Shown one piece after another: positions 25,601 to 38,152 of a DNA stretch of 64,000 bases. Positions within the stretch are counted from its first letter, which is position 1. Every line of letters starts with the position of its first letter. The position numbers and the translations under genes are program-made. Source of the DNA: Taxillus chinensis (taxonomy: Eukaryota > Streptophyta > Magnoliopsida > Santalales > Loranthaceae); the NCBI GenBank assembly GCA_023512835.1, contig CM042086.1, forward strand, positions 1,901,799-1,965,798. Direction: 5' to 3'. Below the pieces are notes generated by a model. That model had not been told where the DNA came from. It saw nothing but the letters and a program-made list of their open reading frames with translations, and searched no databases.

Positions 25601-28600
25601 ACAAATGATGATTTATCTATTGATCTTAGGAAAGACCGTTCATGCACTCAACACCCCATATCTATTGTTGTGTTCTATGACCACTTGTCTTCTCCCTATT
25701 GTGTATTTTCTTTCTCTATTCTCTACAATTATTTCTAAAACATGACAAAAGGCCTTAGCTAGTCCTAAGTGGAAGGAAGCTATGTTAGAGGAGATAAAAG
25801 CTCTTACGAAAAACAGCACTTGGGGGTTGGTTCAGCTTCTAAGAGATAAAGACATTTTTGAGTGCGACTGGGTATTTGTTGTCAAACAAAAGCCTGAATA
25901 CACCATTAATCACTACAAAGCTCTCTTAGTGGCCAAGGGTTAAACCCAAACATATGGTTTTGATTATTATAAAATGTTTGCAACAATTGCAAAGATGAAT
26001 ACCTTCAGAGTTGTTAGTTCATGTGTTGTTAATAGCGAATGAGATTTACAAGAGTTGGATGTAAAAAATGTCTTTTTTTAGGGAAACTAGAAATAGTGTT
26101 TATGAATATTCCATTATTCCTTTTGATTTCTCCGGACCCAAAATTAAAGGTTATGTCTGCAAACATAGAAGAGTGTTATATGGCCTGAAACAGTCTATAA
26201 TGGAGAGCATTCACTTATTTATGTTTAAATTTATTTATTTATTTTATTAGTATATTTTAGAATTATTTTTATAAAAATATGTGCCTCACTTACTTCAAGC
26301 CTGCTTTTTTTTTTTTTTGCATATTAAGCCTAGCCAAAGCATGACCTTTGCGTTTTGTGCCTTGTGCTTTAAATAAATATGGTGGATGATATTATTGTAA
26401 TGGGAAACAATACTATTAAACAATATCTTGCAAAGGAATTTGAAATTAAAGATATCAAAGCTCTTTGCTACTTCCTAAGTATTAAGGTTGCACGGTTTAA
26501 AAAGGACTATTCCTCTCTCAACTAAAATATATTCCTATTTTATTGGGTGAAATGTGAATGCTTGAATGTATACCTGCAAAAACTCCCATTGAGACTAATG
26601 GCTACTTGCGATCCATAGAGGGAGAACCTGTTAATAAGGGAAGATATCAATTTTTGGTAAATCGGCTTACTTATCTCTCTCGTACTAGAGCTAATATAGC
26701 ATATGCATAGAGTCTAGTCCATCAATATATGCATGATCCATACACATTACATCTTAAGGTAGTGTATTGGATCCTTCATCATTTGAAATGTTCTCTACGA
26801 AAGGTCTTTCATTTGCGCCTCATGGTCATCTTTCTACGAAGTCTTATATTGATGCTAATTAGGCTGGACCCTTAGATCATCAAAGGTCTACCTCAGGTTA
26901 TTGTACTGTTGTTGGTGGAAACCTTGTCACATGGTGTAGTCAAAAACAAGCAGTGGCATCCTACTTGAGTTCAGAGGCATTATTTCATGCAATGGCTCAA
27001 GGAGTATGTGAGGTGCTTTGGTTGAAGACTATTCTCACCATTCTTGGGAATAGTTGTCTCACAACCTGTGAAACACTATTGTGAAAGCACATCCACTATT
27101 AGTATTTCCAATAATCTAGTACAACATTATCATACAAAGCAGGTGGAGATAATCAACACTGTATCAAGGAAAAGTTGGACATCAATCTCATCTATCTTAA
27201 ATTTGTCGCCTATAGATCAACTTGCAGATACATTGAATAAAGGTTTGAATAGACACGTCTTTCATTTCATTCACTATAAGTTGGGCATGTTCAATATTTA
27301 TGCTCTAATATGAGGAAGAGTGTTGGAGATATAACTTTATTATTTATTTACTTTCTTGTTGTTATTACTTATTTATTTAGTTTACTTGGGTTTGTCCTAA
27401 TATTTTATTAGGGTTGAGGTTAGTCTTTCTCTACAAATAAAATTATGAGATGAATTATTTCAAAAATTAACTATGTTCGTGAGGTTAGTTCTGCTATAAA
27501 ACCAGCTGTGTAAGACATTATAACAACATTGAATGTCAACAAGTATAAAATGCAAAGAGAAACAAGGCTTATTCATATATCTTAGAAAATATTATAAAAT
27601 TTTTAAAATTGGTTAAAAAATGAAGGAAGAAATTACTTACAATCAGTAACCTTCATGGAACCAGGTGAATCAACCCCCAACCAGACATAAAATATAGCAT
27701 AAAGAACAGAAATACCGATCACAGCCATACCAACAACAACAATGGCTGAAAACCCACCAGCACGGACAGCTATCTGCAAACAATGATTAGGGAAATTATT
27801 TTTTTTACATATGAAAATGAACATAAAATGGACAATACCTGCAATGCCTCTCTAGCAGATCGTTTTGCAGCACTAGATACTCTAACATTTGCTCGCACTG
27901 ACACCCACATCCCAACATACCCAGCAACACCAGAACATACTGCCCCCAGAAGAAAAGAAGCAACAGTAATATATGCAGATGTAGTCCTGCATTACCGTTT
28001 GGCCAAAAAAGTAGTTAATTATCAAACATTATCTAAATTCAAAAGCGTGCTCTTGCTCTGATATCTAAATTGCTTATCACCTTCCTAGACCAGAAGATTC
28101 TTGCTGAGGAGTTTTACTGCGAAACAAGTATATACTTAGGATAACTAACGCTAGTACCAAAGCCATCTTTGATATGGTCCCATATTGTGTTCTGAAATAA
28201 CCTTCAGCTCCATCACGTATAGCATCTGATATCTAAAAAATAAAGGAATAAGCTCAGGACAAGGGTTGGGGCACAAATGTTTTTGAAGTAACAATAAGGA
28301 AGCATCTACTCTAGTGTGACCCATCTGGTAGAAAATGAAACTGGCAGCAAGAAGAAAATATACTTCACCAGTTAGCCTGGACATTTTGATACAAACATTT
28401 AACGAAGAATTAAAAAAAAGTACCAGTAATAATACAATGAAATAGACCAAACTAAAATGTAATGTCTTAAGAATAAATAGAAAAAGGTAAATCAGCGCCA
28501 CCCCACAGTGCAAAAATCAGTAATACTTTAGCTCAATATTTTTTTTATAAAAAAAAAAAGTAAAAACACTTTTAAGTGGGGTGATCATTAAAAAAATCAT

Positions 28601-29315
28601 ATATTGAAATCAGCATGAAGAGAACCATATCATAAGTTTGGAGCTACAAATATCTAATCTAGCAACTAAAGAAACAAAACTCTAAAAATGAAGCACAAAG
28701 CAATTACCAACCCATATCTCATACATGAAATGTAAACTCACTAAAAACATATATTTCAAAGACATACCTGAGCCATCTCAGGAGGCCCCTCATCCTTTGA
28801 AATTACCCATTTAAAGAGATAAATGGATACGAGGAAGCTGAAGATGCAAATGGAGAAGACAAACACAATAGTTGAAGAAGTTCTTGCGCCAACAAAAAAG
28901 ACAGCCCCAAAAACCAAGAGCAGGAGAAGAAAAAGAAGACGGACATCAAACTTCTTTAACACTCGAAAAATCTGCACAAAGCAATCAGCCAATCATACAA
29001 TGCAAGTGTGGTTTTTTCTCTTCTTTTCTTTTTTCGTGGGACAACCAGAAGAGAAAATCAAGGTGAAACACCAGCAACAAAGTAAAACAAAAACTGTACG
29101 CATAGGAGATGGCAGAAGGCAACTTAGGGATAAAACAAAAATGTCCAGTTGCACAAGTTCACTAAATGAGGAGGAGAGTGAAGGATCCTTACAAATGGGG
29201 TATAAGGTTTAGTACGCATGTCGGGGAAAGTTCTTAGCCGATCCTGGTAACGCGGACCCATGAGACCATTCTCGACATCATCATCCATCACAACAACAGA
29301 ATGAGCAGAATTCAT
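19260..29315 (-). CDS. VHP2: type II (K+-independent) membrane H+-translocating inorganic pyrophosphatase
   Basis: Hydrolyses pyrophosphate to pump protons; plant type II enzymes are Golgi/trans-Golgi proteins. Fourteen exons close in phase: 29193-29315, 28768-28971, 28081-28232, 27839-27986, 27641-27773, 23812-23984, 22778-22898, 21915-22102, 21321-21758, 21060-21224, 20791-20946, 20593-20704, 19907-20126, 19260-19359. Counted from the ATG at 29288 (MDDDVE, the family-typical start) the protein has 801 aa, about the length of Arabidopsis AVP2; the first ATG at 29315 adds nine residues. Exon 6 carries the substrate-site motif [18 protein letters not shown] and exon 7 [26 protein letters not shown] has Lys570 and Thr573, the family mark of K+-independence (K+-dependent pumps have Ala there). 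The protein is hydrophobic throughout, as expected for about 16 membrane helices, and ends [10 protein letters not shown]. The exon 7 donor is GC rather than GT. An AG|CGACC acceptor-like site near 29380 suggests a 5' UTR intron. Confidence 0.96.
19555..19642. repeat. (TA)n-(TATG)n microsatellite in the last H+-PPase intron
   Basis: About 22 TA units pass directly into about 12 TATG units within the intron 19360-19906. Confidence 0.95.
25060..27540 (+). mobile_element. decayed Ty1/copia element, antisense inside an H+-PPase intron
   Basis: It lies in the 3.65-kb intron between exons 23812-23984 and 27641-27773, opposite to the gene. In order: a gag-like piece at 25070-25250 ([20 protein letters not shown]); reverse-transcriptase pieces at about 25760-26200 with stops and frameshifts ([26 protein letters not shown], then [14 protein letters not shown]); RNase H pieces at about 26860-27313 ([18 protein letters not shown] and the end [11 protein letters not shown]); a purine tract GAGGAAGAG at 27312-27320; and the start of a 3' LTR, TGTTGGAGATAT, at 27321. 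Most of gag, the protease and the integrase core are missing, and no 5' LTR is seen. It cannot be autonomous. Confidence 0.88.
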
Positions 29316-30600
29316 CCTCCGGGCTAAGGGGAAAAGGCTGACCTCGCCAAGTTGAGGCAAGTCACCCCCTGAACCTGGTCGCTGAATTTTGAATGTATTT
29401 GTTCAGAGACCAAAAAACGATTTCAGGTTTGACCACGTAGAGAAAGAAGAGCCATCAATACCATCAATCCAATGCCAATCCTTGCAAAATTGCGGAGAGT
29501 TCAATATCCGCCGTGCTTCACAACTTCTACCGTTCAACAAAAATAATTTCCGTCACACATTAAAAACAAAAAAAAAGGAAAGCAATTTCAGATTTTCAGT
29601 ACGGCAAAGGCACATAAAATAAAGTTGCAGGTCAAAAATAAGGGTGTCATGTCAAGGCGTTGCAATTTACTGCGCAATTGCCTGCACTGCACAATCAATA
29701 CTAGACGAGAAAAACAAGCTTCTCACACACACACACACATACAAAAACAAAAAATTTCACTGGTCAAGACCATAAATACAAAATCAAATTACTTTGCAAA
29801 AGAAGATTCAGATGAAACCTCGGATATTTTAATAAATTAAATACACATCCATTAAATACAACTCCTCAAAATTTCCCATAATAATATTAAACCACATGGA
29901 TCCAAAAATTACAAAACTCTCCATATAATGCACATAAACTCAAATTGCTGCAAAACTATAATGGCCAGTTCCCTCATTTGGTGCCATCAAATCAAAGAAA
30001 CAGCAGGGATGATGAGATCGGATATATATATATATATATGGTTGGCGAAGGATGAAGAAAGGAGTGGGATTGGAAATGAGATTGATTCAGAAATTTATAA
30101 CTGCGTTTACCTCCGAATTAAATCAACAACCGACACAGCTTCTCTTCTGTTCTCGCTCAATACCACCTAGGGCTTGCTTCGATTTGATCTCTCTCCCTCT
30201 CTCTCTCTCTCCGAGTTCAGAGACACAGAACACGCAGACTCAAATCCAAGCAGAAAGGAGGGAGATTTCAGTGAGAGAGACGACTTCATCTATATTTTCT
30301 TTACTTTCTTTTTTGCTTTATTTTTTTTTTTTCAAGTAATTAACCCACACCCCCCGGCGCACACACAGACCGAACACGACACGATTGTTGTTGAGTTCGT
30401 AATAATAATTATTATAATAATAATAATAACAATCGCAAATGAATTGTAAAGTTAATATGGAACTGTTTTTTTTATATAATATAAACTTTTAATATATATC
30501 TTTTATAATTTCCCACCCAATTAAATTGTGCCAAGCGAACACATTTACTAAACGTTGTCCAATGGAATGGTGCCATGTCACTAAAATGATAAGTTCCCTC
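29316..30600 (-). promoter_or_regulatory. H+-PPase 5' flank: probable 5' UTR, its intron and promoter
   Basis: A CT/TC tract on the plus strand at 30187-30212 (GA-rich on the gene strand) is typical of plant 5' leaders and core promoters. Together with the AG acceptor-like site near 29380 it suggests a leader exon around 30100-30250 and an intron of roughly 0.8 kb before the coding exon. The transcription start is inferred and not seen. Confidence 0.35.
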
Positions 30601-31050
30601 CCCCCGCGTTTTGCAGACTTCGGAAATTAATGGTCAAATCAACAGCATTTTTTTCCTTTACTTCCTTTCCCACGACTACAGTAAATTCACATCCCGATTG
30701 GTTACTTTTTCTATTTATTCATTCTGCATTTACGTCACGCCAGCACACCATTCCTTCTTAAAATACATATACGTAACTCTAATTAAAAAAATAAGTAAAT
30801 AACCTTACGTGAAAAAAATTACAAATAAATCAGAACCATACAGGTCATGACAACATGAAATCAATTTCATAGAACTTTAATATAAATCATTAGATATTAT
30901 GGTTAGACTTTTATTTAATAATAATTATATTTTATTGATTGAAATGCAATTAAATGAAAATCTAATATGAATTGTTGAATATTAATTTAACGGTCCAAAA
31001 TAAAAGTTATCATGATAAAAAGCTGACCTTATGCTATTTATGGAACATGA

Positions 31051-31095
<45 letters not shown>

Positions 31096-31229
31096 CGAAG
31101 GCAGTGGGGGTTTAAAGAAGAAGGGGAAGAAAACTAACCAATATTGTTACTAGTTACACACTTAATTCATGTTATGTAGTAATATATGACCTACCTACCT
31201 TCACCATATGGGTGCTACACACCTAGTCG
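30601..31229. other. AT-rich spacer with (TA)n at 31054-31092
   Basis: No gene is supported. The only clear element is a TA dinucleotide run of about 39 bp. Confidence 0.4.
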
Positions 31230-31912
31230 TAGGTGGGAACGGTAATAGATAGACTCCGCCCTCATTAGAGCGGGTAGTAAAATTTTGAAATCATATCCCG
31301 TTTCATGTGTAGGCAAGATTAGATACTTTATCCTATGGTGGAGTTAGATATTTGCCTTTTAAAGGCTCCATGAAGCAGTTATAGAGGTAATTTGGATCCT
31401 ATCGGGGGACATAATCAATCTATTACTGCTTCTCGCCCTCACTTAGGCTGTAAATTAAAATTTTAAATCATATCTCGTTTCATATGTAGGCGGGGCAGGA
31501 TATTCCGTTCTTTAATGTGTCTGCGAATGAGGTTTCATCTGCTCGCATCTTGCTATCGCTTTTTATTGGATTTGTCCATATAAATAATTTTGTCTTAAAT
31601 CAAATTTGTACATAACCAAAAAATTATAATTTTTTAAAAAAAATTTACAATAATAAATACCATTAAAAATAACAAAAATCATAAATAATAATTAAATAAT
31701 AATATTTAAAAATATTATAAAATTATTAAAATTAGACCGAACGGAGCAGGATATATCGTTATCTTTTATCGCTACCCCCCCTCCCCCCGGGTGGGATGCT
31801 AAGTTTAAAAATCGTATCCGCTCTTGTATGGGTGAGGTAACCTGCCCCACATAGCGGGGGCAGAGCGAATAACGGGCAGGATAGCAATGCGGGTATCCGT
31901 TACCTACCCCTA
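31230..31912. mobile_element. degenerate hAT-like miniature element
   Basis: The ends TAGGTGGGAACGGTAA and CCGTTACCTACCCCTA are imperfect inverted repeats. The interior has two diverged direct copies of AAATCATATCCCGTTTCATG (31290 and 31463) and repeated GCGGGGC/GCGGGTA words, as in common plant TAGGGG-ended miniature elements. The flanking 8-mers (CCTAGTCG and CTTCAACG) share only half their bases, so the insertion is old or the ends are slightly misplaced. Confidence 0.4.
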
Positions 31913-32565
31913 CTTCAACGCATGTCCTCGATGTACAAAACCATTAGCATGTAATGCCCTCCCCTCACCTCTAGATAGGGGTATAGTACAACTTAAAACG
32001 AATAAATTCAAATATTACACCTTCAAATGTGTGTGTATATATATACACATACTCATCCCAGTTTCCTCCTTTCGAATCCTATTGTCTTTCTAGGATGATT
32101 GTATAGCCTCCTCATTTTAGCTTGTCTAGACCTCCTCCCTCCTTGAGTGTTACCTACTTTACCGCCAATGGATAATGATGTTCCTCATTTCAGCCTCTCC
32201 TGATGGTGATGTTGTTGGTGGTGCTGATAGCAATTGCTACCATGCCTATCTCTAAAAGACTGCCTCAACAAGTGTATAGAACTCTGTCATCGGTTTGTTC
32301 TTCTTGCCCATTTTTTTTTGCTTAGACTCGGAGAACAAACCGAGGGCTCACTTTCGCTGCTTGTATTGTATCCAACTTCAATGTCGTTAAGGCAATGTCG
32401 TCGATTTACTCGCTTTACATTTAATCGCTTGTCCCAACAAAAATAGGTGATGCCTTATAATGTAAACCAATATGCTTTACATGCAGCCCAACACATCTTA
32501 CATATACTTTTCCCAATGCACTTAATGATCCCCAGTTTGCACACTGGGTATAGGAAAACCAACAT

Positions 32566-32606
<41 letters not shown>

Positions 32607-32927
32607 GTATATAAATAAAGAAAAGAGAAGTTATCATCAGACATTGATTCATTGAATCATCAATTAAGATAGAAACTCAATTAATTAACTATACCCTGGG
32701 AGAAGTACTCAAATCCAGCACTACTTGCTTATGTAGTTCATGTTCTAGCAACTAGCTAGTTTGAAGTTTGAACGTGTTATTAGTTTAATCGTCTCTGGCA
32801 AAACTATAGCTAAAAGATTATGATGAAATAGTTAAAAGTGCACTAGTGTTATGGACATAAATTTTAAAATTAAAAGTAATAGAAATAAAAGAGCCTTGGG
32901 CATGATTGAAAGTCTTAAAAAGTGACA
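31913..32927. other. spacer with (TG)n-(TA)n at 32565-32606
   Basis: No supported gene. It contains a TG run of about 24 bp passing into TA repeats. Small ORFs are unconvincing. Confidence 0.4.
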
Positions 32928-35239
32928 TGTAAAGATTCGTATTTGGGTAGTTTTGAGAGATAGTCATTCTATGGGAATGTAACTATCGACGGTAGTGTAG
33001 CCGTCAATATGAACATTTTGACCGTACTTGGACCCGATTTATCGGGGCCCCATTTACCCGATTGTTGACTTTTCGGGGTTTATTGGTTGACTTTGCGTTT
33101 GAGCGATCATTTGAGTGTGATAATATCTGAACAGTGTTGTGCTCGTCATTTCGAGCGTTTTGACGTAATTTGACTCAATTTGGAGTTCGTGACCTCGGGA
33201 GGTCAATTATTGCTTCGAGTCAATTATTCTTTTGGGAGGCCAATTATTGGCAACGGTATATATATATAATTAAGAACGCCTTAGCTCTTTAATTGCCAAT
33301 TATTGGTGCGTGCGTGTTTGAGCAAGAGAGAGAGATAGAAGGTGAAGAGCGTGAAGAGCGTGAAGAGCTTTCTTAGCGATTTTGGGGCGATTGGAGCTCG
33401 TGGATCGCAATAAACCTTTCCAGGTAGGTGTCCTTAATCGTCTTATCTCGATCCTATCTTTGAATATGTGATCTGTGGTTGTGTGAGTGTGTATTTTATG
33501 AGGGTTGAGAAGTCAACCATGGAGGTCTAGATTTAGATTTAGATGAATATATGATTTGTGTGTATTTCGGTTATCGTGCGAATTAGAGGCTTTAGGACGC
33601 GTTTTGAGGTAAATATTGCGTTTATTGCGTAAAACATGTGTTTATGAGTGTCTAGGGGTCACTGGGTTGCTTCCAGGCGAAGAACATGCCAAAAAGGGCA
33701 ATGAACGATTACCCTGGGCGAGTGTTAGGGTCGACGGACCAATCAAGACTAAGTAGTTAGTAGCTATGGAGTCGCGGGATGTGGAGTCGTAGTCAGCATA
33801 ATGGAGTCGGTTATGAAGTCGGAGTCGAAGTCCGGATCAGTCAAGAAAGGGTTAGTCCGGATCAGTAGTCCAAGGGAGTTAGTCCTGGATCAGATCCGAA
33901 GTAGTTAGTCCGGATCGAGTAGTCCAAGTAGTTAGTCCTGGATCAGTAGTCCGGAGTAGTTAGTCCTGGATCGGCAGAAGTTCCACAAAGATCAATTAAC
34001 CGCATCCACTGGACCATTTACATTGTAACTACTATGCCTCTCCACATATAAGTATTATACTTAAGTTACAATGTAAATAACGAAATACCCCCCATTTGGA
34101 TTCAAAGAAAAATACTAGAAAAATTAATTCCCACTCTTTCGATGTGAAAATTGGGATTTAGTGTAAAATCTCAGGAAAAACCCAAAAGTTCGTAGTGGTG
34201 AATTTTTGAAAAGTGGGGTTAGACATCTCAAAAAATCCCCAAAAAATCAAATTATCTTATTTATGATATGGGAACCCAATGCCTAGGGACTTTTGATTTC
34301 AAGAAAATAGGCGCTATGGGTACTTCCTTCATAAATCAAGGATTGAGGATTTACTTGTGAAGACGGCTACAGTTCCAAAGGAAATGTTGAGAATGACATG
34401 CCATACTCATGTTAGTATGTTGGTGTGAGGTATTGGGGCATGGACTCCGTGACTTGTTTGGGTTCTCACCGTGATGCACCGATGGTGTGATGTGGTTGAC
34501 GGGGCAGCATATGCGCCGATGGCGGCGTGTGGCGATCGTGGCGGGCATATTGCGCGGCCGGGGCATATGCATATGCGCCGTGGCGAGGGCATATGCGGCG
34601 CTGTGGCGGCATGGTGTGCGACCGTGTCCGGGCATATAAGCGTGGTAGGGCCGAGTGCCCTGAGCTGGATCTGTGGAGGATCGTGGATAAGCTATCCTGT
34701 GTGGGCGGGCAAGGTCTTGATGTTTGTTTGCAGTCGAGTCCCGATGATTGTGCACACTACATAGTGCACGAGTACACGAGCATGTAGTATAGACTTGTAT
34801 GTGCATGATGTGGAGTGTTGGGGTCACCTCGCGAGCTTGACGCTCACCCCTACTTGTTGTTTACCTTTTTTAGGTGTGACCCGAGACTAGTGGAGGACTT
34901 TCTTCCAAGAGGACGTGCCCACTACTCGATGTATCTATAATACTATATCTTTATTGTGTATTGTATTATGTTTGTATCCCGGACATGAGTTCGTGGACGG
35001 TTGTATTTGCATCCGTTTGTGATGTGATGTCGTATGATTGTTTGACTTATTGTATGCATGATGATGTATGGGAAAGTACGGGACTACCCTTGATGTATGA
35101 CGTACAGGGGTTGCATATTTGAGACAGACCCGTGGTGTAGTCTCTATTGGTGCTAGTCACCAACCCCTTGACCTTTCGGTGCGGGCAAGGGAAAGTCATG
35201 TTCCTAGTTCTGGGTTCCTTGGAATTTGGGGGCGTGACA
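32928..35239 (+). mobile_element. solo LTR A, gypsy-like family 1
   Basis: It begins TGTAAAGATTCG, ends GGGGGCGTGACA and is flanked on both sides by the 5-bp duplication TGACA (32923-32927 and 35240-35244). At 2312 bp it matches copies B and C in inverse orientation along most of its length. There is no internal region on either side, so it is a solo LTR left by recombination. A TATATATATAA box near 33258 and the CAGGTAGGTGT donor-like site near 33421 fit an LTR promoter and leader. The internal repeats at 33735-33990 (TAGTCCTGGATCAGTAG-type) and 34500-34640 (GGCATATGCG-type) account for the ORFs here. Confidence 0.88.
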
Positions 35240-35571
35240 TGACATATATAAAAAGGCTTTTACGTGAAATAAGCACATCAACATTCATAAAACATATATA
35301 CTATCAGTCAGGCCCTAGCTTTTGCCTGCATGCATCTGATCACTACAAATTTATAATGCAAAACCAAATACATAGAGGGATCAAATAAAAGATGGAGAAA
35401 TTACTTATGTAGCAAAAGGCACAAAACCAACACAAGTTTGATAAGATTAGAGATGTAAAAATGCTCAATAAAACAAGCTACATCCTATTAGACTCAAAAA
35501 TAAAAAAATAAAAAATAGAGACAATAGAAATCAAATTAGACTCACGCTTAAACCAAACATGTAGTTTTTCT

Positions 35572-36047
35572 TAGGGGTGTAAAATGGACCAATGATCCGC
35601 GGACTAGTCCGTGGACCGTGTGGATCAAATCGGACCGGACTAGAAAAAATTCGATTCATTTCAATTACGAGCCTAAACGGGCCGGTTCTTGTGAACCAAA
35701 TCCATGTGGACGCAGATCGGTCCCTGGACCAGTGTTTATTTTATTTATTTATTTATTTAAATATATTACTCATTCTACCTAATATATTAATACATAAACC
35801 CTAAACTTATTAATTTTAAAATTAAAATTTAGAAACAAAAACATTTAAATGTGATTTTAAAATTTAAAATTTTGAAATATTTAATAAAAATTAAATTATC
35901 ATATTTAAATAAATATAGATCGGTCCGCGATGGATCGAACCGGACTATTCCATTTTTGGTTTGTTAAATTTGGGCACCTAACCGGACTGGCCCATTTAGG
36001 CTCGCTCTGCAACGAATCGGACCGAACTAGTCTGTTTTACACCCTTA
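35572..36047. mobile_element. hAT-type miniature element with 8-bp target duplication
   Basis: The ends TAGGGGTGTAAAA and TTTTACACCCTTA form 13-bp inverted repeats with one mismatch. GTTTTTCT is duplicated at 35564-35571 and 36048-36055; the identity extends to 11 bp because of neighbouring bases. The interior is rich in CGGACCGG/GGTCCG words. An 8-bp duplication and TAGGG ends are typical of hAT. It has no transposase. Confidence 0.82.
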
Positions 36048-36909
36048 GTTTTTCTTCTTTCTTTTTCGTTTTTTAAAAAAAGAACAGGTTTTCCCAATGT
36101 TTGTTTTTTTTTAACAGGAGTTAACCCCCACGAGCAGATCACACACTCATCGCGCGTAATCAACAAAAAACTAAGAAAACAAATCAGCCTGACACTTATC
36201 AAAATTTAAGTAAACAGTCGCATACAACCCCACACACAAGCAAACAAATCTAAAAACCAAAAGGGTAAAGAAGGGAAACGGGAGGCACAACACAAACAAC
36301 CATCAATACACAAATAAACACCATCAACCAACCCGTTAATAATAAAAATAAATTATTCTCTTCCAATGTGGTGTCCTTCCTCCTGTCAACAAACTGGATG
36401 CCTCCTTTTCATCTGCCTTGGAGTTAATTAGCTATCGGGCTCTTTAAATAAAGCTCCTTTCTCCAAACGTGCAAAAGGGCTGAAGGGGGCATCTTCTTCC
36501 GCTCTCCTCAGACACTAACCAGCAGGTGTGACTTCTAAAGTGATGATAGAAATAGGCAGAATGGGGCGTCTTCTTCTTTTGGGTTTTTATTTTATGGGAT
36601 GATGATTACGATCCTAGCAGCCACAACAACAAACTAACAAAGGGGTAGATTATACTCCATGGCAGCCGTCAGTAGGATTTCCAGCCAGAGGGAGTAGTGG
36701 GCATTTTTCGTTTGAATTTTTTCCAGAGAGAGAGTCCACCACCAATTAAGAGGTAAGAAGGGATTTTATAGAGAAGATCTAGGGATGCTTGAGGGCAGTG
36801 GCTATGGCGGTCAACGGGGCATGATGTACCATGGTGAGAACCCGATTTGGCTTGGGTCTGGTTTGCCTGAGAGAGAGAAGGAGGTATGAGTGAAGTGTGG
36901 GCTAGCGTG
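36048..36909. other. spacer, no gene seen
   Basis: AT-rich sequence with homopolymer runs. No open frame with family features was found. Confidence 0.35.
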
Positions 36910-37443
36910 TAGAGCTAAGCAGAAAAATCGACAAACTGATTTAATCTGATAAACTAATCGACTGAAAATTGAATAAACTGATGTTTATTTGGGCGGGTTG
37001 ACTAACCTTTCAACTTGATCGAAAACCGAATAAACCGATTAGATAAATAGTGCAACCCGTCTAAACTGACCGATGAACACTTTTTGGATATAAAATATAA
37101 AGATTTTATGAATTAGAAGTGAAAGTTTATTGATTACGGACTTTCTAAGTTTAATCTAAAAGTGCTTTTAATGACAACAATTTATTTGATTTGATTTGTT
37201 GAGATTAGATATTAGATTTTGTATTCTAGTCTATGTTGAAGTTGTGAATTTAAGTTGAAAAATTGGCGATGCTAGAGTTGAGCATGAAAACTGCTAATCC
37301 GATTTAACCCGACAAACCGACCGACCAAAAACCAAAAAAACCGATTTAGATGGTTTAAGTAATCCTATCAACCTGACCGAAAACCGAAAATTCGGTTTAG
37401 TAAAGTGATATAACCTGCCCAAACCGACCGACGATTGCCCCTA
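36910..37443. mobile_element. hAT-type miniature element with internal duplication
   Basis: It is flanked by the 8-bp repeat CTAGCGTG (36902-36909 and 37444-37451). It starts TAGAGCTAAGCAG and ends ATTGCCCCTA. A second head-like copy (TAGAGTTGAGCATG) begins at 37273, and both halves carry AAACCGAC/CCGACCG words, so the element looks like a partial dimer with a period of about 360 bp. No transposase is present. Confidence 0.75.
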
Positions 37444-38152
37444 CTAGCGTGGAGGAGGTTCGTTAGGGGAGAGAAGAAAAGGAGGTATAAGCATGATTGA
37501 TTGGTGCAGCTGTCTGGCGTGGAGGCGAGGAAGACGACGCGAGGGAGAGAGCTGCTTTTTATTTTTTATTTTTTATTTTTTATTTTTGCTTTTGCTTTAT
37601 TATTTTGTTATTTGGTTTTAATCTTATTTTATTCTTAATAAAATGAGGAGATGACACGTGGACTAGGGTAAGTGGAAAAAAGAAAAAGATGACGATTAGA
37701 GTTTTTGATTTTTCAATTGGATATTTTTTTAACTGATGTTTTTAAGTTTTGGACTCAGGAAGACAACTTGGGTTTCAAAAAATCATGAGAATTTTTTTTT
37801 GAACTCGGGCCGTCATAACTAGCGACCCCTTGTCATTTTTATTTGAAAATGAATTCTTTTTTACTCCAGACCTACACTGCGCGTCCCGGAATATATGCAA
37901 TATATATATATATCAAAATTTTTAGAACGATGAGTAGAATAAGAAAATGAGGTTTATGACTTGATCCAGAATGTCATTTTGAAGGTTGATTGTCATTTGA
38001 CCGTCTTTAGTGGTTCAAACATAGCTTTGACCATAATTTCTTCGTTTGACCTCGAAATCGAGCGTGATCGAAGGCTTTGATCTTCAAATTTGATTTTATA
38101 TCACTTGGGACTGCCCAAAGATATAGTGGTGACGGGATTAAGGGGGGTCATG
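37444..38152. other. spacer with (TTTTTTA)n at 37556-37588
   Basis: No gene is supported. A short heptamer run of T6A type and AT-rich sequence fill the interval up to LTR B. Confidence 0.4.

Noticed and set aside
29289..29360. Upstream extension of the H+-PPase frame beyond 29315
   Set aside because: The codon at 29360 is TTG, not ATG, and the stretch leads to an acceptor-like site, so it is probably 5' UTR.
34351..34827. 158-codon minus-strand ORF plus opposite-strand ORFs
   Set aside because: Falls inside solo LTR A on a GGCATATGCG-type repeat; His/Arg-rich composition only.
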